From assembly GCF_003286645.3 (NCBI RefSeq), contig NZ_CP127382.2:1674001-1738000 (forward strand): DNA of 64,000 nt. The letters are read 5' to 3'. Positions 43,294-50,704 of the stretch are shown one piece after another; the stretch's first letter is position 1, and each line of letters begins with the position of its first letter. The notes beneath the pieces are model-generated. The model saw only the letters and a list, made by a program, of their open reading frames with translations. It searched no databases and was not told where the DNA came from. Origin of the DNA: Aerococcus tenax (GTDB lineage Bacteria > Bacillota > Bacilli > Lactobacillales > Aerococcaceae). The translations under genes and the position numbers were made by a program.

Positions 43294-44241
43294 TTAAGCC
43301 CGTTTGGTATTGTCCATAAATTCTTCTAATTCTTCTTGGTTAGGCAAGCCGTCATTGTCGCCTTCAAAGGTCACTTGACGGGCTCCGATGGCGTTACCGC
43401 GTAAGATACTGTCTTCTAAGGATAGACCTTCCTTCAAGCCGGAAATCACACCGACCGCAAAGCCATCGCCGGCGCCAACGGTATCAATTGGCGTCACTTG
43501 GTAGCCAGCTACTTGCCCACTCTTCCCGTCACTAGTTGCATAGTAGGCTCCGGAAGCTCCGGTTTTAACAATCACAATTTTCACACCCAAGTCCAGGTAG
43601 AATTTAGCGATGTCTTCCGCCTTATCTAAACCCGTTAAGATCTTGCCTTCTTCTAAACCAGGTAGGAAGATGTCTACAGATTTAGCGGTTTCGTTAACGA
43701 ATTCAACCATGCGGTCATGGTCCCATAATTGCGGACGCAAGTTAGGGTCGAAGGAAATCATCTTGCCAGCCTTGTGCATGTATTCCACTGCTTTCTTGGA
43801 AAAGTTATAGCAGTCCTCTGATAAAGCGGCAAAGATGGAAGTCACATGCATATAGTCTGCCGAGCCAAAATAATCTTCGTCAAAGTCTTCCACGCTCATG
43901 GTTGAAGCCGCTGAACCCTTACGGAAGTATTCAATAGCTGGGTCATCTTCTTCATTCTTTTCCTTAATGTACCAACCAGTAAAGCGTTCATCCGTGGTTT
44001 GAACACCCGTGGTATCAATACCTTCCTTAGCCATGGCCTTGGTGATAAAGCGGCCCAGCATGTCCTCACCTAACTTGGTCACCAGACCCGTTTGGTGGCC
44101 TAAACGGCATAAGCCCGCAGCCACGTTGGTTTCCGCCCCCGCTAGAGCCCGAGACCAGTTATTGACGTCTTCTAAAGCGCCCGGTTCATTAGCATAAAAC
44201 ATGTATAAAGGTTCACCAAAAGTTACAAAATCTAAATGCAT
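43294..44241 (-). CDS. kdgK: 2-keto-3-deoxygluconate kinase
   Basis: 315 residues of the PfkB ribokinase fold. Phosphorylates KDG to KDPG, which an aldolase then splits; no aldolase gene is in this window. The PfkB signature DTVGAGDGFAVGVISGL carries the catalytic aspartate. The N-terminal GGAETNVAAGLCRLG-like region (ALAGAETNVAAGLCRLG) is the sugar-binding part. GAGGAGG is 8 nt before the ATG. Operon kdgK-kdgT with cre and KdgR-type operator upstream. Confidence 0.9.
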   Translation of the reverse strand: MHLDFVTFGEPLYMFYANEPGALEDVNNWSRALAGAETNVAAGLCRLGHQTGLVTKLGEDMLGRFITKAMAKEGIDTTGVQTTDERFTGWYIKEKNEEDDPAIEYFRKGSAASTMSVEDFDEDYFGSADYMHVTSIFAALSEDCYNFSKKAVEYMHKAGKMISFDPNLRPQLWDHDRMVEFVNETAKSVDIFLPGLEEGKILTGLDKAEDIAKFYLDLGVKIVIVKTGASGAYYATSDGKSGQVAGYQVTPIDTVGAGDGFAVGVISGLKEGLSLEDSILRGNAIGARQVTFEGDNDGLPNQEELEEFMDNTKRA

Positions 44242-44301
44242 ATCGATTGCCTCCTCTAAATCTACTTGCTACACTGTCAGATTAACCATTTCAATGGTAG
44301 G

Positions 44302-44313
44302 TTAACCGGTTTC
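44302..44313. promoter_or_regulatory. Candidate KdgR operator before kdgK
   Basis: TTAACCGGTTTC centred on AACCGGTT, the CG-centred palindrome typical of LacI-family operators, located about +2 to +13 relative to the predicted start. GGTTAACC overlaps it on one side. Confidence 0.6.
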
Positions 44314-44321
44314 CTAATTAA

Positions 44322-44350
44322 AGAATAAAGACAAAAGCAGGAAAAGTCAA
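44322..44350 (-). promoter_or_regulatory. Promoter of kdgK-kdgT
   Basis: Minus-strand TTGACT (44345-44350), 17 bp, TATTCT (44322-44327). Confidence 0.65.
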
Positions 44351-44356
44351 GGAAAA

Positions 44357-44372
44357 ATGTAAGCGCTTCGAT
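44357..44372. promoter_or_regulatory. Catabolite-responsive element (cre)
   Basis: ATGTAAGCGCTTCGAT has one mismatch to the CcpA consensus WTGNAANCGNWNNCA. It lies just upstream of the kdgK -35. Confidence 0.65.
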
Positions 44373-44382
44373 AGTATTTATT

Positions 44383-44407
44383 AAAAAAAGTGCCCCTAGA
44401 GGCACTT
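44383..44407 (-). terminator. Terminator of kdgR
   Basis: AAGTGCC (44389-44395) pairs with GGCACTT (44401-44407); the minus strand continues TTTTTTAAT. Confidence 0.85.
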
Positions 44408-44452
44408 ATCTTTTCATTCTTAAAATTTTTTGTCTAAAAAGTTGTTTTCCCA

Positions 44453-45433
44453 TTAAACCGAGGACCGTAAAGAAATATGGGAAGGGATGGCCTGGTAACC
44501 GGCTTTCAGGATTTTTTGAGACTCTATGGCTTGTAGTAAGTTTTCCGCTAGGGCTGCCCCAATCCTTTCCGTGGGTTGTTCAATACTGGTAATTCCCGGG
44601 CCAATCATATCGGTCATGTGCCAGTCGTCAAAGCCCGTCACCCCCACCTCTTGGGGGACCTGGAAGTGTCCTTGCTTCAATATACGCAAGACTTCAATCA
44701 TCACCCGACCATTATTGCAGAAAAAGAGCGTCTTTTGTTGGCCAGCAAAGCCTAAGATCGCTTCCTGCCAATTTTCCTGCCCCACTTCAATTAATTGAAC
44801 GGGAGCAGGAGCACAGGCTGTAACAACAGCTTGATAGCGGTCTTGTCGGGTAGAGACCGGAGCCAGAACTTCACTCACCACGACAAAGGACTGGTAGTCG
44901 GCCAGATTCACCTGGTCAAAGAGTCGGCTAATGACCGCTTCATTATCAGTGCCAATGGTTAACCACTGACTAGGATAGGTTTTTCGGTCAGCCAGGATGA
45001 GAGGGAGCTGCATGTCTTCAATAAACTGGTAATTCTCACTAGTGATGGCCGCTGGTTGAAGAATAATCCCGTCGACATTTTGGTCAATTAGACGTTCCAG
45101 ATATTGGTTTTCCAAGTCGACCTCCCCTAAGGAATCCAGAATAATCATCTGCCACTTGGCCTGGTTGAAGACCTGGCTCATCCCCTTGAGCAATAAGGAA
45201 GCATACATATTGGAAATATCGGCAATGACCACACCAATTAAATAAGAGCGCTTGGACTTGAGCGCCTGAGCTTGACGGCTGGGCCGGTAATCGAGCTCTT
45301 CGATGACGGCCTTTATCCGCTTTTTGGTAGCGGGCGACATTTTATGATATTTCTTATTCAGATAGCGCGACACCGTGGTCTTAGACACCCCGGCTTGGTC
45401 GGCTACTTCTTGGATGGTCACGCGTTTATTCAT
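44453..45433 (-). CDS. kdgR: LacI-family transcriptional regulator, KdgR-like
   Basis: 326 residues from MNKRVTIQEVADQAGVSKTTVSRYLN. Typical LacI helix-turn-helix (about 5-25) and hinge helix (YRPSRQAQALKSK), then the periplasmic-binding-like sensor domain (about 58-326). AAGGGA precedes the ATG at 45433; an ATG at 45451 is less well supported. Lies immediately upstream of kdgK-kdgT, as Bacillus kdgR does, so KDG is the likely inducer. Confidence 0.85.
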   Translation of the reverse strand: MNKRVTIQEVADQAGVSKTTVSRYLNKKYHKMSPATKKRIKAVIEELDYRPSRQAQALKSKRSYLIGVVIADISNMYASLLLKGMSQVFNQAKWQMIILDSLGEVDLENQYLERLIDQNVDGIILQPAAITSENYQFIEDMQLPLILADRKTYPSQWLTIGTDNEAVISRLFDQVNLADYQSFVVVSEVLAPVSTRQDRYQAVVTACAPAPVQLIEVGQENWQEAILGFAGQQKTLFFCNNGRVMIEVLRILKQGHFQVPQEVGVTGFDDWHMTDMIGPGITSIEQPTERIGAALAENLLQAIESQKILKAGYQAIPSHISLRSSV

Positions 45434-45558
45434 TACTAATCCCTTTCCCATTTAGTCCTATCTATTATAGCAGACCTGGAGGGGATTTTTTGAGATAAAA
45501 TATGCCTTTTCAGGACTCTTAAAAGGCCAAAGTCAAAAATAGAAGAAGCTTCTAATTA

Positions 45559-45596
45559 AAAAAAGAGTTTAAGACAAAACATCTTAAACTCTTTTA
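45559..45596 (-). terminator. Second terminator downstream of rplL
   Basis: AAAAGAGTTTAAGA (45561-45574) pairs with TCTTAAACTCTTTT (45582-45595), a 14-bp perfect stem, followed by TTT on the minus strand. Confidence 0.75.
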
Positions 45597-45611
45597 ATAA
45601 TGAATATATCT

Positions 45612-45728
45612 AAAACGTGTTCTGGGTGCAGATCGATCTCCACTTCACTAAAGTGCAAGAAATTCTTTTCAGAATTTTTGCTCTTTAGCTCCAGTGCTAT
45701 CGATCTTTGATGCACCCGTCACACTCTA
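45612..45728 (+). repeat. Family-B hairpin repeat
   Basis: Arms GGGTGCAGATCGAT (45624-45637) and ATCGATCTTTGATGCACCC (45699-45717) pair. The conserved parts CCACTTCACTAAAGTG and TTTAGCTCCAGT and the ends AAACGTGTTC and GTCACACTCTA match neighbouring copies whose arms differ. Confidence 0.75.
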
Positions 45729-45731
45729 AAA

Positions 45732-45764
45732 AAAAAGAGTTGCAACTCAATGTTACAACTCTTT
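45732..45764 (-). terminator. Terminator of rplJL
   Basis: AAAGAGTTG (45734-45742) pairs with CAACTCTTT (45756-45764); the minus strand continues with a run of T. Confidence 0.75.
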
Positions 45765-45782
45765 AATTATGGAAATATTTCC

Positions 45783-45901
45783 AAAACGTGTTCCAAGCGC
45801 AGAGCAAGCGTCCACTTCAGAAAATGACGACAAATTCTCTTCAAGAATTTTTACGTCTTTTTCTTCCAGTGGTCTTGCTCTTTGGCGCGCTTGTCACACT
45901 C
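45783..45901 (+). repeat. Family-B hairpin repeat
   Basis: Arms CAAGCGCAGAGCAAG and CTTGCTCTTTGGCGCGCTTG pair. The interior AAATTCTC/AAGAATTTT forms an apical stem. Almost identical to the copy at 57159-57277. Confidence 0.75.
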
Positions 45902-45906
45902 TAATC

Positions 45907-46023
45907 AAAACGTGTTCCAGTCACAGGACGAACGTCCACTTCACTAAAGTGCAAGAAATTCTTTGCAAGAATTTTTGCTCTTTAGCTCCAGTGGTTTCGT
46001 CCTTTGGCGTGACTGTCACACTC
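45907..46023 (+). repeat. Family-B hairpin repeat next to rplL
   Basis: Arms CAGTCACAGGACGAA and TTCGTCCTTTGGCGTGACTG pair, with arms unlike the two neighbouring copies. The right end GTCACACTCTAA is 8 bp from the rplL stop codon. Confidence 0.75.
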
Positions 46024-46031
46024 TAATTTTA

Positions 46032-46403
46032 TTATTTAAGTTCAGCTTTACCGCCGGCTTCTTCGATAGCAGCTTTAAGAGCTTCGGCTTCTTCTTTAGG
46101 AAGACCTTCTTTAACAACTGCTGGAGCGCCGTCAACTAAGTCTTTAGCTTCTTTCAAGCCTAAGCCAGTTGCTTCACGAACAGCTTTGATCACTTTGATC
46201 TTAGCTGCGCCTGCTTCGGTTAATTCAACGTCGAATTCAGTTTTTTCTTCAGCTGCTGCTTCACCAGCACCTGCACCTGCAACTGCTACAGGAGCTGCAG
46301 CAGAAACGCCGAATTCTTCTTCAATTGCTGATACTAAGTCAGCTAATTCTAAGATTGTTGCTTCTTTTAAGTCAGCAATAATTTGTTCAATATTTAAAGC
46401 CAT
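46032..46403 (-). CDS. rplL: 50S ribosomal protein L7/L12
   Basis: 123 residues. The stalk protein that recruits translation factors. N-terminal dimer helix, alanine-rich hinge ([20 protein letters not shown]) and a C-terminal domain (about 53-123) with [47 protein letters not shown] precedes the ATG. It follows rplJ by 68 bp. Confidence 0.98.
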   Translation of the reverse strand: MALNIEQIIADLKEATILELADLVSAIEEEFGVSAAAPVAVAGAGAGEAAAEEKTEFDVELTEAGAAKIKVIKAVREATGLGLKEAKDLVDGAPAVVKEGLPKEEAEALKAAIEEAGGKAELK

Positions 46404-46471
46404 CTTTAAATTCCTCCATTTATTTAAGTGATTTCTTTGGGATTCTACATCATTAAGCTAAAAGCCACTGA

Positions 46472-46990
46472 TTATTCAGCTGCTTCAGCTGGAGCATCTT
46501 CTTCCATCTTGTCTTGTACTGCTTTAACAGCATAAGCCACGTTGCGGACTGGTGCTTGCAATACAGAAAGTAACATAGATAGTAAACCGTCGCGGCTTGG
46601 TAAGGAAGCAATCTTGTGGATTTCTTCTTTAGACATGATCTTACCATCGATAACCCCACCCTTAAGTGTTAGGGCATCAGCATCTTTAGCAAAGTTTGCT
46701 AAGATACGTGCTGGTGCAACAGCATCTTCAGCACTGAAAGCCACAGCAGTAGGTCCTTGGAAGACTTCTTCATGGTATTCAATACCAGCTTGGTCTAAAG
46801 CACGACGCATCATGGTATTCTTAATTACTTTGAAGAAAACATCTTCGTCACGTAATTGTTTACGCAACTCAGTAACCTCAGAAACTGTAAGACCTAAATA
46901 GTCAACTACCACGAAGGAAATTGAATTATTAATACGTTCAACAATTGCATCAACTTCTTGTTGTTTTTTAGCAATAGCTTGTTCACTCAC
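46472..46990 (-). CDS. rplJ: 50S ribosomal protein L10
   Basis: 172 residues. Stalk base protein that carries L7/L12 dimers on its C-terminal helix. [22 protein letters not shown] and [14 protein letters not shown] are family hallmarks. The start is GTG ([15 protein letters not shown]), with GGAGGTG 8 nt upstream. A long regulatory leader precedes it. Confidence 0.97.
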   Translation of the reverse strand: MSEQAIAKKQQEVDAIVERINNSISFVVVDYLGLTVSEVTELRKQLRDEDVFFKVIKNTMMRRALDQAGIEYHEEVFQGPTAVAFSAEDAVAPARILANFAKDADALTLKGGVIDGKIMSKEEIHKIASLPSRDGLLSMLLSVLQAPVRNVAYAVKAVQDKMEEDAPAEAAE

Positions 46991-46999
46991 TCAGTTTCA

Positions 47000-47160
47000 C
47001 CTCCGATAAAATAAGATAGAGTTTTTTATAAGCAATAAAAAACTCCATGTCCCCAAAAGACACAGAGATTATGCAGACACTATAAGGCTTATAGTGTTAT
47101 TATCTCCCTCGGTTAGAAATTAAGGCCAAAAGCCACTAACTGTCTTCGGTTCGCTTTGAT
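47000..47160 (-). promoter_or_regulatory. L10 ribosomal protein leader
   Basis: Minus strand has the conserved Firmicutes L10-leader core ACCGAAGACAGTTAGTGGC then GGCCTTAATTTCTAACCGAG, where GTTAG pairs with CTAAC. A perfect CACTATAAgccTTATAGTG hairpin follows, then an AT-rich GTTTTTTAT/ATAAAAAAC hairpin next to the rplJ SD. L10(L12)4 binding to this leader represses rplJL in relatives. Confidence 0.88.
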
Positions 47161-47180
47161 TTAAATAATCAACATTAAAT

Positions 47181-47209
47181 ATAATACTCAAATCACTTGA
47201 ACTTGTCAA
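47181..47209 (-). promoter_or_regulatory. Promoter of rplJL
   Basis: Minus-strand TTGACA (47204-47209), 17 bp, TATTAT (47181-47186), just upstream of the L10 leader. Confidence 0.8.
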
Positions 47210-47220
47210 CACTTCTTTTA

Positions 47221-47261
47221 AAAAAATTAAAAGAGACTATGATTTTTTATCACAGTCTCTT
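47221..47261 (-). terminator. Terminator of rplK-rplA
   Basis: AAGAGACTaTGAT (47231-47243) pairs with ATCACAGTCTCTT (47249-47261); T-rich sequence follows on the minus strand. Confidence 0.8.
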
Positions 47262-47275
47262 CTTTATTCATTGAA

Positions 47276-47977
47276 TTAGATGTCTTCACCGATTGAGCTT
47301 GGGTCCACTTGGATACCAGGTCCCATGGTGGTGGTGATGACTAAGTTTCTGATGTAACGACCCTTAGCTGCAGCTGGTTTTTCACGAACTAAGGTATCAT
47401 GAATAGCCTTGAAGTTTTCAAGTAAGTCTTCAGTGCTGAAGGAAACTTTACCAATTAAGGTATGAACGTTCCCACCGTTGTCAGCACGGTATTCAATTTG
47501 ACCAGCTTTGATGTCGTTAACCGCTTTAGTCACATCTTGGGTAACGGTACCAGTTTTAGGGTTAGGCATTAAACCTTTAGGCCCTAATACCCGACCTAAA
47601 CGACCGATTTTACCCATCATATCTGGGGTTGCTACAACAACGTCGAAGTCCATCCAACCATCGTTGATTTTTTGAACTAAGTCGTCGTCGCCAACATAAT
47701 CAGCACCTGCGTCTTTAGCTTCTTGCGCTTTTTCACCTTGAGCAAAGACTAAAACAGTTTGGCTCTTACCGGTTCCTTTAGGTAGAACCATAGCCCCACG
47801 GATTTGTTGGTCGTTTTTCTTCACTTCAATCCCTAAACGGTAAGATACTTCAAAGGAAGCATCAAAATTAGCGAAGTCAATGTCTTTTAATAATTCGATA
47901 GCCTCTTTGGCATCGTATTTTTTGTTCGCATCGATTTTTTCGTATGCTGCTTTTAATTTCTTAGATTGTTTTGCCAT
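47276..47977 (-). CDS. rplA: 50S ribosomal protein L1
   Basis: 233 residues. Binds the 23S rRNA L1 stalk and represses its own operon by binding mRNA. Hallmarks include [46 protein letters not shown] and [27 protein letters not shown] precedes the ATG. A hairpin with the L1-type motif lies 17-50 bp upstream. Confidence 0.98.
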   Translation of the reverse strand: MAKQSKKLKAAYEKIDANKKYDAKEAIELLKDIDFANFDASFEVSYRLGIEVKKNDQQIRGAMVLPKGTGKSQTVLVFAQGEKAQEAKDAGADYVGDDDLVQKINDGWMDFDVVVATPDMMGKIGRLGRVLGPKGLMPNPKTGTVTQDVTKAVNDIKAGQIEYRADNGGNVHTLIGKVSFSTEDLLENFKAIHDTLVREKPAAAKGRYIRNLVITTTMGPGIQVDPSSIGEDI

Positions 47978-47993
47978 TTTATTTCATTCCTCC

Positions 47994-48027
47994 TATGTGG
48001 TTTTAACGGATAGTCCTCCCACTCATA
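47994..48027 (-). promoter_or_regulatory. L1-type hairpin upstream of rplA
   Basis: Minus strand: TATG-A-GTGG-G-AGGA ct ATCC-GTTAAAA-CCACATA. Same layout as the hairpin before rplK (48541-48579): GTGG, single G, GGA-type inner stem, then TAAA and CCAC on the 3' side. Candidate L1 binding site. Confidence 0.55.
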
Positions 48028-48085
48028 ACACCGTATTAGGCGTTATGGCGATTGACTGAGCGATCTAGACAACGTTTGCTAGGGA

Positions 48086-48511
48086 TTAGCCTTCTACAAC
48101 GATTCCCATTGAACGTGCAGTACCTTCAATCAAACGCATAGCAGCTTCAACGTCGGCTGCGTTAAGATCTTGCATTTTGGTTTCTGCAATTTCACGTACT
48201 TGATCTTTTGTTACGGTAGCGACTTTGTTCTTGTTAGGTTCGCCGGAACCTTTTTCCACATTAGCGGCTTTCTTCAATAAGTCTGCTGCTGGTGGGGTCT
48301 TGGTAACAAAAGTAAATGAACGGTCTTCATAAACAGTAATCACAACAGGAATAACGTATCCTTGTTGTTCTTGAGTTTTAGCGTTAAATTCTTTACAGAA
48401 TCCCATAATGTTAATACCCGCTTGACCTAATGCAGGACCAACAGGTGGTGCAGGGCTTGCTTGCCCAGCAGGGATTTGTAATTTAACAACTGAGTCTACT
48501 TTTTTAGCCAC
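48086..48511 (-). CDS. rplK: 50S ribosomal protein L11
   Basis: 141 residues. GTPase-associated centre protein, methylated by PrmA in relatives. [35 protein letters not shown] and the C-terminal [12 protein letters not shown] are characteristic. The start is ATG in GAATGTTTCGTGGCT context: the reading begins at GTG (48511) with AAGGAGG 7 nt upstream. First gene of rplK-rplA. Confidence 0.97.
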   Translation of the reverse strand: MAKKVDSVVKLQIPAGQASPAPPVGPALGQAGINIMGFCKEFNAKTQEQQGYVIPVVITVYEDRSFTFVTKTPPAADLLKKAANVEKGSGEPNKNKVATVTKDQVREIAETKMQDLNAADVEAAMRLIEGTARSMGIVVEG

Positions 48512-48540
48512 GAAACATTCCTCCTTAGTTCTTGTCCGTG

Positions 48541-48579
48541 TTGTGGTTTAGTGGAGTTTAAAGATTTCTCCTCCCACAG
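48541..48579 (-). promoter_or_regulatory. L1-type hairpin in the rplK leader
   Basis: Minus strand: TGTGG-G-AGGAG aaatctttaaa CTCC-ACTAAA-CCACA. The outer stem TGTGG/CCACA and inner GGAG/CTCC enclose an asymmetric internal loop matching that before rplA. Confidence 0.55.
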
Positions 48580-48615
48580 TTGTAGCGTCTTCTAAGAGGA
48601 CGTACACAATTTATT

Positions 48616-48644
48616 ATTAAAGCACAAAGCAACACACTTTGCAA
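48616..48644 (-). promoter_or_regulatory. Promoter of rplK-rplA
   Basis: Minus-strand TTGCAA (48639-48644), 17 bp, TTTAAT (48616-48621). Confidence 0.6.
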
Positions 48645-48652
48645 GTGATATT

Positions 48653-48931
48653 TTATCTTTTCTCCATTTGGTCACTACGGTAGTGGTGTCGGTAATTATA
48701 GTAGGCACTATAGGCCATGCCAAACAGGAGGGCTAAGGGAAGGACAGTCAGCCAGGATAGCGAGGCCACAAAGAGATTCCAGCCGCTCACTAAGACTTGG
48801 CCCAGTCCGGCTCCCAGCAAGGTCCAGAAGATACAAGGCAGGATGGCGCCCGCTTTGACCTTGTGGTTGAGCACTTGACCCAAGAGGCTGCCAATAAGAA
48901 CTGCCAATAAAAATAGCCATAACCAGGCCAT
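48653..48931 (-). CDS. Small membrane protein, unknown function
   Basis: 92 residues with three hydrophobic segments (about 2-18, 27-50, 58-75) and a basic, histidine-rich C-terminus (YYNYRHHYRSDQMEKR). Not recognised. GGAGGAGTAGG precedes the ATG. It lies between nusG and the rplK promoter, where most relatives have nothing, 32 bp after nusG, so it probably shares the nusG transcript. Confidence 0.65.
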   Translation of the reverse strand: MAWLWLFLLAVLIGSLLGQVLNHKVKAGAILPCIFWTLLGAGLGQVLVSGWNLFVASLSWLTVLPLALLFGMAYSAYYNYRHHYRSDQMEKR

Positions 48932-48963
48932 GTCCTACTCCTCCCCTCGTCAATGCCCTAGAC

Positions 48964-49524
48964 TTAGGCGTCTAGTTTATCTACTTGGTCGAAGTCCACT
49001 TCAGCAATGGTTTCCCGACCAAACATTTCAATGGTTAATTTGAGTTTTTGATGTTCTTCGTCGATTTCTTCAATCCGACCCTCTAAACCAAGGAAGGCGC
49101 CATCGATAACTTCCACCACTTCGCCATCTTCAAAGCTAATATCGCGTTTAGGTGCAGAGATACCTTGAGAACGTAAGAGACGGTGAACTTCATCTGGAAG
49201 TAGGGGGACGGGCTTAGACCCTTGACCGTGAGAGCCGAGGAAACCGGTCACGTTAGGGGTATTGCGGACCACGAACCAGGCTTCGTCACTCATAATCATT
49301 TCTACGAAGACATAACCCGGGAAGGTTTGGGTCTTCACTACTTTTTCTTGGCCTGATTTGGTTTTTTGTAATTTTTCTTCTTCTGGAACGACCACCCGGA
49401 AGATATATTCTTCCATATCCATAGAAGTTATCCGGCTTTCCAAGTTTTCCTTGACTTTATTTTCGTATCCTGAATAAGTATGCAGGACATACCATTGTTT
49501 TTGTGGTTCAATTTCAGTCGCCAT
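48964..49524 (-). CDS. nusG: Transcription termination/antitermination protein NusG
   Basis: 186 residues. NGN domain (about 8-120: WYVLHTYSGYENKVKENLE, then FPGYVFVEM and VRNTPNVTGFLG) and a C-terminal KOW domain (VEVIDGAFLGLEGRIEEID). Binds RNA polymerase and affects pausing. AAAGGAGAG precedes the ATG. It has its own promoter downstream of secE and a terminator-like hairpin in the short leader. Confidence 0.97.
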   Translation of the reverse strand: MATEIEPQKQWYVLHTYSGYENKVKENLESRITSMDMEEYIFRVVVPEEEKLQKTKSGQEKVVKTQTFPGYVFVEMIMSDEAWFVVRNTPNVTGFLGSHGQGSKPVPLLPDEVHRLLRSQGISAPKRDISFEDGEVVEVIDGAFLGLEGRIEEIDEEHQKLKLTIEMFGRETIAEVDFDQVDKLDA

Positions 49525-49550
49525 AAGTCTCTCCTTTTTATCCTAAATGA

Positions 49551-49576
49551 AAAAACCTTCCGCTAGGGAAAGGTCC
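49551..49576 (-). terminator. Terminator-like hairpin in the nusG leader
   Basis: Minus-strand ACCTTTCC ctagc GGAAGGT followed by TTTTT. It stops any secE read-through and also lies about 10-35 nt downstream of the predicted nusG start site. Confidence 0.7.
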
Positions 49577-49592
49577 TTGTTTACTTGCTGTT

Positions 49593-49620
49593 ATTATACC
49601 ACACTCACAAAGAGAGGCAA
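49593..49620 (-). promoter_or_regulatory. Promoter of nusG
   Basis: Minus-strand TTGCCT (49615-49620), 16 bp, TATAAT (49593-49598) with TGG directly before the -10 (extended -10). Confidence 0.7.
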
Positions 49621-49650
49621 GCGCCCCGTAAGCCCAGCCAAGGGTCTTCT

Positions 49651-49815
49651 TTAGAGTTGGATATAGAGGTTAAATAATTGGGTTACGATCTCATCAGTGA
49701 GCCCTAAGAAGACGGCCATGATGATAATGGTAACGATAACGATAGCGGTGTCGCGACGTAATTCACGTCCGCTCGGCCAGGTGACCTTTTTTAGTTCTTT
49801 AAATGCGTTAATCAT
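49651..49815 (-). CDS. secE: Preprotein translocase subunit SecE
   Basis: 54 residues, the short single-span SecE of Firmicutes. Sequence starts MINAFKELKKVTWPSGRELR (the conserved VxWPxxxE amphipathic helix), followed by one membrane helix (IVIVTIIIMAVFLGL). SecE clamps the SecY channel. GAGGAG is 5-6 nt before the ATG. Lies between rpmG and nusG as in Bacillus. Confidence 0.95.
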   Translation of the reverse strand: MINAFKELKKVTWPSGRELRRDTAIVIVTIIIMAVFLGLTDEIVTQLFNLYIQL

Positions 49816-49837
49816 ATGCTCTCCTCAATAACTAATC

Positions 49838-49990
49838 CTACTTGGTTTCCTTATGCAAGGTGTGCTTGTTGCAAAAGCGACAGTACTTCTTGACTTCAAG
49901 TCGCTCAGTCCGGGCGGTGTTATTACTCTTAATGGTGTAATTACGAGAACCACATTCCGAACAAGCTAAAATGATTTTATTGGATGCCAT
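49838..49990 (-). CDS. rpmG: 50S ribosomal protein L33
   Basis: 50 residues from [20 protein letters not shown]. Zinc-binding type: CSEC and CRFC pairs are both present (C+ form). AAGGAG is 7 nt before the ATG at 49990; upstream in-frame starts lack sites. Between sigH and secE, as in Bacillus rpmGB. Confidence 0.95.
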   Translation of the reverse strand: MASNKIILACSECGSRNYTIKSNNTARTERLEVKKYCRFCNKHTLHKETK

Positions 49991-50077
49991 AGTCAAGCTC
50001 CTTTTCTCTTCCATCTTAAACATGGTAACGACTTTAAGTAGTAAAGTCAACTTTTTCTTAGGAAAAGTGCCCGGCAG

Positions 50078-50692
50078 TTAATTCTCTTCAGCCTGGTGAC
50101 GGCGCCACTTGGCCCGCAAGCGGTAATAGGCATGTCTCACCTGCTTGACTGACACCCCTAATTCTTGGGCCAAGGTCTCATCACTTTTTTGGGCCAGGTG
50201 ACCATTTAAGACTGCCCTTTCTAAAGGAGACAGGGTCAGCTGGTAAGTTTGGTAGCTTTCCTTCAATAGATAGGCCTGGTCCGGACTGGAATAATGCCGC
50301 TGGGGAATCTGGTTAAGGAAGGCAGGTCCCCCGTCCTCACAGACGATCCCGTCATAGTAGACCCTTTTGGCCTTGGGGAGGCGTTTTTTGGAAGCTTGTT
50401 TACGCATCTGGTCAATGATCCGACTTTCAATTCGTCGCCCTAAGGCAGAAAAGAGACTATAGCTGTAACCCAGGGCCTGGAAGTCCTGGCAGACTTCACA
50501 GAGACTGATGGCCGCTAATTGAAAATAGTCATCCACATCTTCAATATGGCCGTAATACTTACGCAAAAAGAAATAAACGGTTGAACGATGGCGCTCATAT
50601 AACACTTCAAAGGCCTGGTCATCGCGGCCTTCCACTAACAAATGAATTAAATCTTGATTTTCCATTTCCTCATAGGAAAGCATTTCTTCCAC
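50078..50692 (-). CDS. sigH: SigH-like RNA polymerase sigma factor
   Basis: 204 residues. Sigma-70 region 2 is seen in FEVLYERHRSTVYFFLRKYYGHIEDVDDYFQLAAI; region 4 with helix-turn-helix in LTLSPLERAVLNGHLAQKSDETLAQELGVSVKQVRHAYYRLRAKW. The place between rae1 and rpmG is that of Bacillus sigH; its orthologues in lactic acid bacteria often control competence. The only competence-type gene in this window is comC. GGAG before the GTG at 50692 supports that start; ATGs 3 and 9 codons in are possible. Confidence 0.85.
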   Translation of the reverse strand: MEEMLSYEEMENQDLIHLLVEGRDDQAFEVLYERHRSTVYFFLRKYYGHIEDVDDYFQLAAISLCEVCQDFQALGYSYSLFSALGRRIESRIIDQMRKQASKKRLPKAKRVYYDGIVCEDGGPAFLNQIPQRHYSSPDQAYLLKESYQTYQLTLSPLERAVLNGHLAQKSDETLAQELGVSVKQVRHAYYRLRAKWRRHQAEEN

Positions 50693-50704
50693 GGTATCAC
50701 TCCA

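Larger units (their letters stand above)
45434..46031. other. 598-bp gene-free region after rplL
   Basis: Three family-B copies (45612-45728, 45783-45901, 45907-46023) alternate with two terminators (45732-45764, 45559-45596). Transcription from rplJL would meet two hairpin repeats before the first terminator. No gene seen. Confidence 0.75.

Noticed and set aside
45600..46023. CRISPR-like array downstream of rplL
   Set aside because: Repeats are 115-120-bp hairpins with related interiors, not short identical repeats with unique spacers, and no cas gene is near.
46453..46659. 68-codon frame overlapping the end of rplJ
   Set aside because: Shadow frame of rplJ without a ribosome binding site.
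48708..48953. 81-codon minus-strand frame overlapping the 92-aa membrane protein
   Set aside because: Out of frame with the gene that has the good GGAGGAG site and membrane pattern.
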